Source: Brevibacillus gelatini (GTDB taxonomy: Bacteria; Bacillota; Bacilli; Brevibacillales; Brevibacillaceae). Taken from it: 64,000 nt of DNA. Of this stretch, positions 26,881 to 34,739 are shown in pieces. The stretch lies in the NCBI RefSeq assembly GCF_003710935.1, contig NZ_RHHS01000020.1, forward strand, positions 37,492 to 101,491, written 5' to 3'. Positions within the stretch are counted from its first letter, which is position 1. Every line of letters begins with the position of its first letter. The translations under genes and the position numbers were made by a program. The notes under the pieces were generated by a model. That model did no database searches. It was given only the letters and a program-made list of their open reading frames with translations, and was not told where the DNA came from.

Positions 26881-29111
26881 GGCTTCAGTTGACGGAGCAA
26901 TCTCTCGATCAGCTGCTCTGCCACTGACCGTGCCTTCTGCTCCAGTTCCTTGTAGCCGTAAACGGTCCGCTCGTACATTTCCGTCAGGTAGCGCAGGTCT
27001 TGCCGCTTGTCTGCCGGAATCGTAATTCTGCTCGCGTACTCCCGCAGAGTCTCGCCGGACTGCCGTCTTGTGTACACCCGCTCCATCACGCGGAGCAGCA
27101 AGTTGAAGCGATCCGTATACTTGTTGCTTTTATCCAGATCAATCTGTCTTCGGAGCCACCATATTTGAATCTCTTTTCTGCGCCGCCAAGCCAGGAAGCC
27201 TGCGCCCGCCGCCACTCCCAAAAGCGCCACATTTACCTGCCAAGGGATCGAAAAGCGTTTCTGCGGAATCGCGTCCCCCTCTTCCAGCCTGTCAAACCGT
27301 CCGTCTCCCCGGTCTGGCGAAGTTTGATTCCCCAGATCGGGCACCGGAATCGGAAGCTGCGGCTGCGATGTCCGCAAATCGTAGTTGAAGCGTACAGGCG
27401 AGACAAAGGTGCTGGTTGCTTCAAACGGAATCCAGCCGTACCCCGGAAAATACACCTCTACCCACGAATGGGCGTCTTTGTTGCGAACTTCCATGATGTC
27501 GCGGTTTTTCTCGTCGCTGCCCACTCTCTGGCCTGGAGCGAAGCCTTTTACCCAACGAGTCGGGATGTCGAGGGAGCGGAGCATGACCGCCATCGAGGTA
27601 GAAAAATGATCGCAGTATCCCCGCATGCTTTCAAACAGAAAGTGATCGACAAAATCTTGCCCTTCTGCAGCGACAGGCACATCCTTTGTTTCATACTTAT
27701 ATTTTCCACTCGTTCGCAAGTAATTCTCGATCGCCCTTACTTTTTCATAAGGAGTCTTGGCATTTTTGGTCACGCTTTGTGCCAGTTCCTTCACACGCGG
27801 CGGCAAATTCGCGGGAAGCTGCAAATAGCGCTCCTTGATCTCGTCCGGATAATCGGTTCCGGCCGCGATGACAGCTTTTTCGCTGACAATCGGCACCTCT
27901 GCGTCCAGCTTGTACTGATTCAGCTTGAGCAGCAGCGTATTCGGTCCGTACTCTTTCCGTCCATTTTCGCCCGTCGCCCTGATTAAATTGATTTTTCCTG
28001 CGCGGACCTCAAGCTGCTGGTTCTGCTTGTCGTAGACGACCGTAGCATTTGGCGGAGCGTAATTGCTCATTTTGTTCAGCTGGCCGGGATAAAAGACAGT
28101 AGCAAACTGCTGCGGGCCATTGAACTGCAAAGTAGCTTCGACCTTTTTCGTTTCCAGGCCGCGGAACAGCTCGTTTTTCCACTCGTAATTTTGCGGGTCC
28201 AGAATCGCCTCGTACTCGCGCTCTCCCTTTTCCCAGCCTACGCCTGTGTAGACGTCCTTGGAGTCCCCGCGCCAATAGCTGCGTTCATTGGTTGTCGCCG
28301 TAAACACGAGTGTATTGTCCTGCTGGAAAGGGCCGCCCAATCGCTCGTCATTGTTGTCGTAGCCGACTTTTTTCATGACAGCAGGCGAGCCTTCCATGCC
28401 ACTTCCCAGCAAAAAGGCGATTGGATCAGGCCAGCTTGCGGCTTTTTTGGGTGCTGCATACCCGATACCGACACTAATCATAATGACCAGCAAAGAGGCC
28501 AGCAGAGAACCGAACAGAATGCGGCTTCTTTTTTCTGTCACCGTCGCCATGCTGGTCATTCTCATCAGATGGCTGACAGAAAGCAGCAAAAAGCCAAAGA
28601 TCAGCGTCCGCACAATTCCAGCGCTGGCGTCGTAAGGCAGGAACGTATCGAGCACCGCCAGGTACAGCTCGGTCAAAAATACAAACCACAGCCCTTGTCT
28701 TTGCTCCAGCACGAGATAGGTGAGCATGGTAATCAAGACAAGCAGCATGGTGTCAAACAAAGCGTTGCGCGACAAAATGGACATGGCCCCCCAGTCCTGC
28801 CGGAACGCCAGCGGAAGGTCATGCACGATGTGCCGATACAGCTCCGCCAGCCAATCCGTGGCAAACAGCGGTGCATCGAATAGCGTAGCATGCAGCAGCC
28901 AAAGCAGACCCAGCACCTTGAGCGGCAACGTAGCCCACCTGTGCGGAATCGCTACGTCGATCACGAGCACACCCGCCACAATGACCAGGAACGGCCACAA
29001 CACACCCGTATCCGTCAACTCCTGTAACGGGAGCAGCCACTCTCTTAGCATGAAAAACAGCAAAAGGGCCGAGATCCATTGCCATATCGTCGATCGCTTC
29101 CACACACTCAT
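26877..29111 (-). CDS. yebA: Transglutaminase-like membrane protein (YebA/TgpA type)
   Basis: 744 residues from the ATG at 29111 with GGAGGTG before it. A block of membrane helices (about 8-225) is followed by an extracellular transglutaminase core with the catalytic Cys in SMRGYCDHFSTSMAVMLRS (about residue 485), the His in DAHSWVEVYFPGYGW and a following Asp/Glu region, then a further membrane helix (about 620-640) and a C-terminal cytoplasmic DUF4129-like part (SGETLREYASR). Such proteins occur with MoxR and DUF58 proteins; the exact substrate is unknown. It is 4 nt from yeaD. Confidence 0.88.
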   Translation of the reverse strand: MSVWKRSTIWQWISALLLFFMLREWLLPLQELTDTGVLWPFLVIVAGVLVIDVAIPHRWATLPLKVLGLLWLLHATLFDAPLFATDWLAELYRHIVHDLPLAFRQDWGAMSILSRNALFDTMLLVLITMLTYLVLEQRQGLWFVFLTELYLAVLDTFLPYDASAGIVRTLIFGFLLLSVSHLMRMTSMATVTEKRSRILFGSLLASLLVIMISVGIGYAAPKKAASWPDPIAFLLGSGMEGSPAVMKKVGYDNNDERLGGPFQQDNTLVFTATTNERSYWRGDSKDVYTGVGWEKGEREYEAILDPQNYEWKNELFRGLETKKVEATLQFNGPQQFATVFYPGQLNKMSNYAPPNATVVYDKQNQQLEVRAGKINLIRATGENGRKEYGPNTLLLKLNQYKLDAEVPIVSEKAVIAAGTDYPDEIKERYLQLPANLPPRVKELAQSVTKNAKTPYEKVRAIENYLRTSGKYKYETKDVPVAAEGQDFVDHFLFESMRGYCDHFSTSMAVMLRSLDIPTRWVKGFAPGQRVGSDEKNRDIMEVRNKDAHSWVEVYFPGYGWIPFEATSTFVSPVRFNYDLRTSQPQLPIPVPDLGNQTSPDRGDGRFDRLEEGDAIPQKRFSIPWQVNVALLGVAAGAGFLAWRRRKEIQIWWLRRQIDLDKSNKYTDRFNLLLRVMERVYTRRQSGETLREYASRITIPADKRQDLRYLTEMYERTVYGYKELEQKARSVAEQLIERLLRQLKP

Positions 29112-29115
29112 GCCT

Positions 29116-30321
29116 CTACGCACCTCCCATCTGCTTCCGCTCATGTTCTTCGATATGGACAGACGTACACACAACTTTGCTTCCGCTCAGCAATTGCAAG
29201 GCACGTCTGTGCTCTTGCGAAATGACGGCTTCAGCATGTACATGGAACAACTGCACTCTTCTGCCTTTTTGCGCCAAAGCAATCAAACGGTGAACCAGGT
29301 CTTTTTCCACGCTCGGCGTCACGACGATCAGCGTCACGCCCTGCTGCTGCTCCAGCGCCTCACGTCCCACAACCCGCGAAAACGGCTCGCTGCCCGTAGG
29401 CATAACCCGAGCCAATTGATCGAAGACGCGAAGAAAATGGGGATGAGACAGTGCGGGAGCAATCGAAATGCGTTCATTTTGCTTGTACACCAGCCCGTAT
29501 TGATACTGGTTGCGATTGGCATAGGCAATCAGGCTCGCCGTCAGCTTTACCGCCGTCTCAAACAACTGCGTCGGCTGCCCTTGATAACTCTCCTTTTCCA
29601 CATCGAGGAAAAAAACGGCCTGGTTCATCGCCTGATGCTCAAATTCCTTCGTCTTCAAGCCTGTTCCCCTTGCAGATGCGCGCCAATGAATCTGACTCAG
29701 GCGATCACCGCGCTGATATTCGCGCACACCCCTCACGGCAGCAATATCATCGGAGCGTCGGTGCGACACGTGAACGTTGCCGCTAAAGCTGCCGTCTCCC
29801 AAAGCCCAGTGCGTCACTTCCTTATACCGCGGATAAACGAGAATTTCCTGGGGAAACGAAAAGACTTTGCGCCGCACGCAGAACCCAAAAAAATCTCCGC
29901 CGCTCACTACGCACTGATCCAGCCGGTAAAATCCTCGCGGAAGACTCGGTATGACATAGCGAAACTCCATTTCTTTTTTAAACCAGGGAAAAATCAGTTG
30001 CCTATGCGGCTCATATACCCCTGCCAGCCGCTCTGGCAAAGGTTCCACGATCATGTGCCAGCCCAGCGGAAAACGGATTTTTCGACGCAGGCGCACAGTT
30101 ACCACGACATCCTCGCCGTCCTGCAACCGATTGCGGTCGATCACCCGCTCTACCTCCAGCGTCGAGAACATCAGAAAATAGGCCGGAACCTCATAAACGA
30201 GGAACACCAGACTGCTGTAAAAGAGAAACCAACTGGAAAAGCCACCCTGAAACTTGGCAAACACGTAGGTGATTGCCACAAGCAGGAGCGCTTTGAGCTT
30301 ACCCCATCTTTGTTGTTTCAT
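29116..30321 (-). CDS. yeaD: DUF58 protein (YeaD type)
   Basis: 401 residues. Two N-terminal membrane helices (about 10-47) are followed by a beta-rich region and the DUF58 motif (REYQRGDRLSQIHWRASARGTG), then a VWA-like C-terminal half (VFFLDVEKESYQGQP, TLIVVTPSVEKD). DUF58 proteins are thought to work with MoxR ATPases in assembling or maturing partner complexes. It is the middle gene of yeaC-yeaD-yebA. Confidence 0.88.
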   Translation of the reverse strand: MKQQRWGKLKALLLVAITYVFAKFQGGFSSWFLFYSSLVFLVYEVPAYFLMFSTLEVERVIDRNRLQDGEDVVVTVRLRRKIRFPLGWHMIVEPLPERLAGVYEPHRQLIFPWFKKEMEFRYVIPSLPRGFYRLDQCVVSGGDFFGFCVRRKVFSFPQEILVYPRYKEVTHWALGDGSFSGNVHVSHRRSDDIAAVRGVREYQRGDRLSQIHWRASARGTGLKTKEFEHQAMNQAVFFLDVEKESYQGQPTQLFETAVKLTASLIAYANRNQYQYGLVYKQNERISIAPALSHPHFLRVFDQLARVMPTGSEPFSRVVGREALEQQQGVTLIVVTPSVEKDLVHRLIALAQKGRRVQLFHVHAEAVISQEHRRALQLLSGSKVVCTSVHIEEHERKQMGGA

Positions 30322-30335
30322 TCGCAGTCACCGCC

Positions 30336-31295
30336 TCAGCTCACCGGAACGCGGGTTTCGGCCAAAATGACAGTCAATACCCGATCAACGGTTGCTCCTT
30401 CCAGACGTGCTTCCGGCTTCACGATCATCCGATGGGCGAATACGACCGGCACCAGTTCCTTGACATCGTCCGGAATGACGTAATCCCTTCCCCGCACAAA
30501 AGCCAGTGCCTGAACGGCTTTGTAGAGGGCGAGAGAACCCCTTGGACTGACCCCAAGGTAAATATGATGGTGGTCACGCGTGCGGTGGCACAGTCGTACA
30601 ATATACTCTTTGACTCCCTCGGAAACCTTGACGGATGCTGCCTCTTTTTGCAGCTGCACCAAGTCAGTTGCCGTCATCACCGGCTCAAGCTGAGCGAGCG
30701 GGTTCACCTCGGAAAATCTGGAGAGCATGCGCATCTCTTCTTCCACGGTCGGATAGCCCAGGCGCAATTGCATCAGGAAGCGGTCCAACTGCGCCTCTGG
30801 CAGTGGAAATGTCCCTTCGTATTCCAACGGGTTTTGGGTAGCCATCACAAAAAACGGATCGGCCAGCCGATAAGTCGCGCCATCTACGGTAACAGACCGT
30901 TCTTCCATTGCTTCCAGCAAGGCTGACTGGGTCTTCGGAGAAGTCCGGTTGATTTCATCCGCCAAAATAACGTTTGCAAAAAGCGGTCCTTGCCGAAACT
31001 CAAACTGCATCGTCTGCTGGTTGAAGATTGCTACCCCTGTTACATCTGTCGGCAGCAAATCAGGCGTGAACTGGATACGCTTGAATTCGCCCCCGATCGA
31101 CTTGGCCAAAGCACGTACCAACATCGTCTTTCCCACACCCGGAACATCCTCCAGCAAAACATGTCCGTTTGCCAAAACAGCCGCGACCATCATCTCAATC
31201 ACGGAGCGTTTCCCTATCAGAACTTTCTCTATATTATCGATCAACTTTGCAATTGCAGGGTGCATTTGTTCCAATTTAATTGGGTTCATTTTCAT
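30336..31295 (-). CDS. yeaC: MoxR-family AAA+ ATPase (YeaC type)
   Basis: 319 residues from the ATG at 31295; a second ATG two codons later (31289) is equally possible because the single GGAG lies 4 or 10 nt away. It has Walker A EDVPGVGKTMLVRA, Walker B VILADEINRTSPKTQ, sensor 1 VMATQNPLE and the arginine-finger region. MoxR ATPases act as chaperones for VWA or DUF58 partners, here most likely YeaD. The 14-nt gap to yeaD indicates an operon. Confidence 0.93.
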   Translation of the reverse strand: MKMNPIKLEQMHPAIAKLIDNIEKVLIGKRSVIEMMVAAVLANGHVLLEDVPGVGKTMLVRALAKSIGGEFKRIQFTPDLLPTDVTGVAIFNQQTMQFEFRQGPLFANVILADEINRTSPKTQSALLEAMEERSVTVDGATYRLADPFFVMATQNPLEYEGTFPLPEAQLDRFLMQLRLGYPTVEEEMRMLSRFSEVNPLAQLEPVMTATDLVQLQKEAASVKVSEGVKEYIVRLCHRTRDHHHIYLGVSPRGSLALYKAVQALAFVRGRDYVIPDDVKELVPVVFAHRMIVKPEARLEGATVDRVLTVILAETRVPVS

Positions 31296-31472
31296 ACATC
31301 TCCTGTTCCATCTTAATCTTCCATCAAGCATGTAACAAAAACGTCTATATTGCCCGATTTCCCTTGTACCGTCTATCTGGAATACAGCAGTGTAACTTTA
31401 AAGTAATAGATGGAAATAGGAGATACAAGGAAAACTTGCTTGGAAATTGCAAGAATGCAGCCTTGATTATGC

Positions 31473-31502
31473 AAAAAAGAGTAGGAATTGATCCTACTCT
31501 TC
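31473..31502 (-). terminator. Terminator of the tRNA transcript
   Basis: On the minus strand AAGAGTAGGA and TCCTACTCTT form a perfect 10-bp stem and are followed by TTTTTTGC, 18 nt downstream of the tRNA-Arg 3' end. The rest of 31296-31470 shows no gene. Confidence 0.85.
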
Positions 31503-31519
31503 GATTTCATATGAAGTAA

Positions 31520-31596
31520 TGGCGTGCCCTGAGAGATTCGAACTCCCGACCTTTTGATTCGTAGTCAAACGCTCTATCCGGCTGAGCTAAGGGCAC
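31520..31596 (-). tRNA. tRNA-Arg (anticodon ACG)
   Basis: The acceptor stem GTGCCCT/AGGGCAC, D arm, anticodon stem TTTGA/TCAAA around CTACGAA, variable loop, GTTCGAATC T-loop and an encoded CCA are all present in 77 nt. Confidence 0.97.
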
Positions 31597-31645
31597 ATTT
31601 TTTTGCGGGTCAACCTGAAACGGTTGAAAGCTGGCAGAACAACTA

Positions 31646-31721
31646 TGGAGCGGACGACGGGTCTCGAACCCGCGACCTTCGCCTTGGCAAGGCGACGCTC
31701 TACCAATTGAGCTACGTCCGC
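31646..31721 (-). tRNA. tRNA-Gly (anticodon GCC)
   Basis: The acceptor stem GCGGACG/CGTCCGC, anticodon arm CGCCT TGCCAA with stem GCCTT/AAGGC, GTTCGAGAC T-loop and an encoded CCA are all present in 76 nt. Confidence 0.97.
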
Positions 31722-31770
31722 ATGTGACATGGTAAAAGGTTTGCTCTGGCTACAATACCTTCTGCTTATG

Positions 31771-31826
31771 TGGTGCGGGTGAAGGGACTTGAACCCCCAC
31801 GGTCTCCCGCCAGAACCTAAATCTGG
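31771..31826 (-). pseudogene. 3' half of tRNA-Leu (anticodon UAG), 5' half missing
   Basis: Reading the minus strand toward the CCA end: an intact anticodon stem CCAGA/TCTGG around TTTAGGT, a long class II variable arm, the T arm GGGGGTTCAAGTCCC, the 3' acceptor strand CACCCGC, A and CCA. The partner strand GCGGGTG and a normal D arm are not found upstream; the sequence there (from about 31827) is unrelated. The gene is therefore cut at the anticodon arm, which marks the junction with the island. Confidence 0.85.
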
Positions 31827-31989
31827 TCGAGGCCATCTGACAGATAAGAGTGTATCATGTCGAATGCTGATGGGTCAAGGGTTTTGTGCAAACTGTTTAT
31901 GGTAAGGAAGGGCAAAAAATGAAACCTGCTGTTCGATTTGGTCCCCAATTCGTCCCCGCGTCCCCAAGTGTCCCTCGGATTTCTTCTAT

Positions 31990-32025
31990 ATTAAATATGC
32001 ATACGGCATTAAATATGCATACGGC
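31990..32025. repeat. 18-bp perfect tandem duplication
   Basis: The unit ATTAAATATGCATACGGC occurs twice without a gap (31990-32007 and 32008-32025). It lies in the gene-free left edge of the island. Confidence 0.9.
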
Positions 32026-32053
32026 GGATTATTTGGATCGATATTGAAGGCAA

Positions 32054-32087
32054 AGACCCGTCTCCGATTTAATGCAGAGACGGGTCT
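32054..32087 (-). terminator. Terminator of the YolD-like operon
   Basis: AGACCCGTCTC and GAGACGGGTCT form a perfect 11-bp stem with a 12-nt loop, 9 nt after the 102-residue gene; TTTG follows on the minus strand. Confidence 0.75.
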
Positions 32088-32095
32088 ACAGCTTC

Positions 32096-32404
32096 TTATT
32101 TGTTGAGCCACTCCATATACGAAATCATCTGTCCGGGATCAAGCCTTGATTCTTTGGTGTAAATTTTATCTGGGGGCCCTATCTGAGATGTCAAAAATAC
32201 GAGTAAGTTGTCAAACTGTTGGTAATCACCGTTACCAACCGAAATTTTCAATATTTTTCGGTTGTAAGTAACAACGTACGTGGTCCCAGTACTCTCATCT
32301 ACAAATTGTGCTATCGCTTCTGGTTTTTTAAAAACAATAAAAATAGCTCCAATGATCCTACTTCTTACATCCATTGAATCTAATGAGGTAAGTACATTTG
32401 ACAC
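32096..32404 (-). CDS. Hypothetical protein, 102 residues
   Basis: The start is the GTG at 32404, 6 nt after GGGGAG. The protein is soluble and has alternating beta-type stretches (IGAIFIVFKKP, TYVVTYNRKILKI) and an acidic C-terminus; I do not recognise a family. It is the third gene of a small operon after the WYL-like and YolD-like genes, 13 nt after the latter. Confidence 0.55.
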   Translation of the reverse strand: MSNVLTSLDSMDVRSRIIGAIFIVFKKPEAIAQFVDESTGTTYVVTYNRKILKISVGNGDYQQFDNLLVFLTSQIGPPDKIYTKESRLDPGQMISYMEWLNK

Positions 32405-32417
32405 GTTGCTCTCCCCT

Positions 32418-32759
32418 TTATGGAATTACTTCAATGATTGCATCCATCTGAATCCACCGGCTCTCCTCATCGTTCACCAGTTTAACCCGCCGGCTGTTTT
32501 GATCCATCCACTTGATCACGCCCCACATGCTGCAGGTTTTGCCCAAGTCCTCTTTGACTGGTTGCCACCAGGTGATGGTGATTGCATAGTCCTCGCGGGC
32601 TGAGTCTCGGATCAGGTAATGAAATGACTCAAGCTCGTCTTGCTCGAGTTCCGGCATCTTTACCAGCTTCATATCCTCCCTGTGCTGCAGATACAGCTCC
32701 CGCTGTTCGGGCAGGACAAAACGGGACGCAGCCCACATATTTTCTATCTTACTTGCCAT
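32418..32759 (-). CDS. YolD-like protein
   Basis: 113 residues from the ATG at 32759 (AAGGGGAG upstream); an ATG at 32783 would add eight residues. The pattern MWAASRFVLPEQRELYLQH then PELEQDELESFHYLI, and a beta-rich end (YAITITWW, GVIKWMDQ, RRVKLVND), matches the YolD family. YolD genes usually sit next to a Y-family DNA polymerase (UvrX/DinB type) in Bacillus, and no such polymerase is present here. The function is not known with certainty. Confidence 0.7.
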   Translation of the reverse strand: MASKIENMWAASRFVLPEQRELYLQHREDMKLVKMPELEQDELESFHYLIRDSAREDYAITITWWQPVKEDLGKTCSMWGVIKWMDQNSRRVKLVNDEESRWIQMDAIIEVIP

Positions 32760-33019
32760 GGATGATGTACTCCCCTTTCCCATGCTTCCAACAGCTCGAT
32801 CTTGTCCGGCTGCATGCGGTCCCACTCGATGTATGGTAAAGTCACAAGGCGCTCTTCGGGTGAGCAGTATGCTATCAGTCGATCACCCACGATCTCACGC
32901 GGCCGCAAAGTACGCTGCGTTGTATTGCCGTTGCTGTCAAGGTACATGATCTGGGTGAGATGCTGCTGGATTATAGCTCGCTGTTGAAAGGAATACACTA
33001 TGAATTCAAAACTAACCAT
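32744..33019 (-). CDS. Small WYL-like protein upstream of yolD-like gene
   Basis: About 91 residues if started at the ATG at 33019; the frame is open to 33289 but the upstream part lacks a ribosome site, and GGAG lies 12 nt before this ATG. The core (FIVYSFQQR, then TQRTLRPREIVGDRLIAYCSPEERLVTLPYIEW) has the strand pattern of a WYL ligand-sensing domain, without a DNA-binding domain. It overlaps the YolD-like start by 16 nt, so the two are coupled. Recognition is moderate. Confidence 0.45.
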   Translation of the reverse strand: MVSFEFIVYSFQQRAIIQQHLTQIMYLDSNGNTTQRTLRPREIVGDRLIAYCSPEERLVTLPYIEWDRMQPDKIELLEAWERGVHHPWQVR

Positions 33020-33114
33020 TATAGGCAGCATACTCCAACCCTGTGCGTACGGAAGCAATTCTGTTGTACCACATAGATAATGACGTATTGCCCCTTTTTT
33101 AGGAGGAATACTAA

Positions 33115-33402
33115 ATGGACGAAGACAATGATTTAGATAGATATGATTATTGTAAAAAAATCCATTTATGGGAACTAAACAAACTAACCCAACAGCAGTG
33201 CTCCATTCTCCGTGAAGAAGATACTTATTTCGTTTGCAAATATTGTACTGGTAAAATTCAAGCGTTAGGAGAAGGGAGGAGCCAATCACTCATTCCCCCA
33301 TCCTCCCGCGATCCAGTGCCCGGTAGCGGATCGCTTCCGCTACGTGGGCTGCTTCCACCCGTTCGGACTGATCCAAGTCGGCGATGGTGCGGGCCACCTT
33401 GA
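33115..33402 (+). CDS. Small CxxC protein whose 3' end runs into the yifB scrap
   Basis: The ATG at 33115 has an excellent AGGAGGAATACTAA before it. About 58 residues (acidic start, CSIL, then VCKYCTGKIQALGEG with a CxxC) look genuine; the remaining 37 or so are read from the antisense of the yifB remnant and are probably not original. The gene seems to have lost its own 3' end at a junction near 33289. Function unknown. Confidence 0.4.
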   Translation: MDEDNDLDRYDYCKKIHLWELNKLTQQQCSILREEDTYFVCKYCTGKIQALGEGRSQSLIPPSSRDPVPGSGSLPLRGLLPPVRTDPSRRWCGPP

Positions 33403-33784
33403 CGATCCGGTCGTAACCACGCGCGCTTAAACCGAGCGTCTCAAAAGCGAGGCGAAGCAGTTCCTGCCCTTCCTTGTCCACCTGAGCATAGAGGCGCAGT
33501 TCCTGGCCATTCATGGCACTGTTGAACGGGCAAACCGGACGATCGCGGTAGCGTTCCAACTGAATCTCCCTCGCCCTCTCCACCCGCTTGCGGATCGTCT
33601 CCGACGCCTCTCCCGCCGCTCGTTCGTGAAGGAGTTGGACCGGCACCCGAGGGACTTCCAGATGCAGGTCGATCCGGTCAAGCAGCGGACCTGACAATTT
33701 GGAGCGGTATTTTTGGATTTGCTGTGGCGTGCAGGTGCATTCGCGCTGGTCACGTGTGCCATAGAAGCCGCAGGGACAAGCGTG
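33290..33784 (-). pseudogene. YifB/ComM-type Mg-chelatase-like protein, C-terminal fragment
   Basis: About 165 codons match only the end of YifB (full length about 500): CPCGFYGTRDQ with the Cys-rich turn, KYRSKLSGPLLDRIDLHLEVP, GLSARGYDRIVKVARTIADL, and the stop. The AAA+ P-loop half is absent; homology stops abruptly just before CPCG, at about 33780, where the XRE-regulator sequence begins on the other strand. It is a remnant left by a recombination event. Confidence 0.85.
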
Positions 33785-33837
33785 AAGATAACAACCTAGA
33801 AATTTCGATTCACAAGGAAACATCGCTGTCTCCTGCA

Positions 33838-34239
33838 TTGCCGGAAGATGACACACCCGGAGGACGTATCAGACGTACACGATTAGAGAAAAACATGTTA
33901 CTTGTCGAGCTTGCTGCTGCAACCGGTCTTAGTGTCCGATCTCTTCGTCTGGCCGAACAGAACAAGTTAACAGTAAGCCCACCTAACCTCAGAAAGTTGT
34001 CTGAGGCATTGGGGATGTCAATCGCTTACCTCGGTTGTTTTGAGAACCTTCCGGAACATACACTTGGCCAACGAATCAAAAAGGCACGACTCTATCATGG
34101 GTACAACAAAAGGGAGTTCGGAAAGAAATTGGGGGTAAGCACTCGAATGATTTTGTGGTGGGAAAAAGATGTCTACCGGCCTTCCGAAAAATATATGGAA
34201 CGTCTTGATAAATTCTTAGCTATTTTTCCTTCGCTATGA
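33838..34239 (+). CDS. Regulator with two XRE-type helix-turn-helix domains, start uncertain
   Basis: Two HTH units follow each other: GRIRRTRLEKNMLLVELAAA with GLSVRSLRLAEQNKL, and LGQRIKKARLYHGYNKREFG with GVSTRMILWWEKD. The frame stays open left to 33724, inside the antisense of the yifB fragment. I place a provisional start at the TTG at 33838, just before the first HTH, but no good ribosome site supports it, and the true N-terminus may have been lost at the junction. Possible regulator; targets unknown. Confidence 0.5.
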   Translation: MPEDDTPGGRIRRTRLEKNMLLVELAAATGLSVRSLRLAEQNKLTVSPPNLRKLSEALGMSIAYLGCFENLPEHTLGQRIKKARLYHGYNKREFGKKLGVSTRMILWWEKDVYRPSEKYMERLDKFLAIFPSL

Positions 34240-34344
34240 TTCACGATGAATCCAACCACGCACCTTTTGTTTTGAAGTCCATTCTATAGCAACTGCTAAG
34301 CAGGTTGGGAAATCGACTAAGATATGTCAACAACACCGAAGATT

Positions 34345-34373
34345 TTACATACCATACGGGGGTATGCTATGAT
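34345..34373 (+). promoter_or_regulatory. Promoter with a CsoR-like operator, no intact gene behind it
   Basis: TTACAT (34345-34350), 17 bp, TATGAT (34368-34373). The spacer carries ATACC-ATACGGG-GGTAT (34349-34365), an inverted repeat like the copper-sensing CsoR operator, placed exactly as in the copA promoter of this window. The downstream reading frame is broken (34433-34585). Confidence 0.5.
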
Positions 34374-34432
34374 GTGGGTAAGAGCTGACTGGGTAAACCA
34401 TCATCTGGGTATATTATGACGAGGTGGATTAG

Positions 34433-34585
34433 ATGAATGGAGAATTCCTGGAACTTGAAATTGTCCCGTTTAAGTCTATCGGATGGAGGAACTTGAAAAT
34501 GACGGAAATATAAGCGATGCTGGTGGCCATTGTTGGTGAACTCATGGGCAAGGATACCCTATTTTTATCATTTGTCCAGCAATGA
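34433..34585 (+). pseudogene. Short frame with an in-frame TAA
   Basis: The ATG at 34433 follows GAGGTGGATTAG. Twenty-six codons are read (MNGEFLELEIVPFKSIGW, NLKMTEI), then TAA at 34511, after which the same frame continues for 23 more codons (MLVAIVGELMGKDTLFL) to a TGA. Either a real 26-residue peptide or, more likely, a decayed gene under the CsoR-like promoter. Not recognised. Confidence 0.35.
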
Positions 34586-34739
34586 GATTCGAGTTTACCC
34601 AGTTTAGAAGGGTTTTGTCGCACAATTGAGTTGCGAAAGCTGAGATATTCATTAGCAACATTGTTGATTTCTATTAGATTACTACCTAATAATAAAAACT
34701 TTATGATGAAAATAATACGAACTAAAGGAGCATATAAAC

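Larger units (their letters stand above)
31827..32095. other. Island left edge; possible integrase C-terminal scrap
   Basis: There is no intact gene. On the minus strand a short open stretch (about 31895-32030) reads NIEEIRGTLGDAGTNWG before a stop, which resembles the low-complexity tails of phage-type integrases; the similarity is weak. Such a remnant beside a broken tRNA would fit an old integrated element. Confidence 0.3.
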
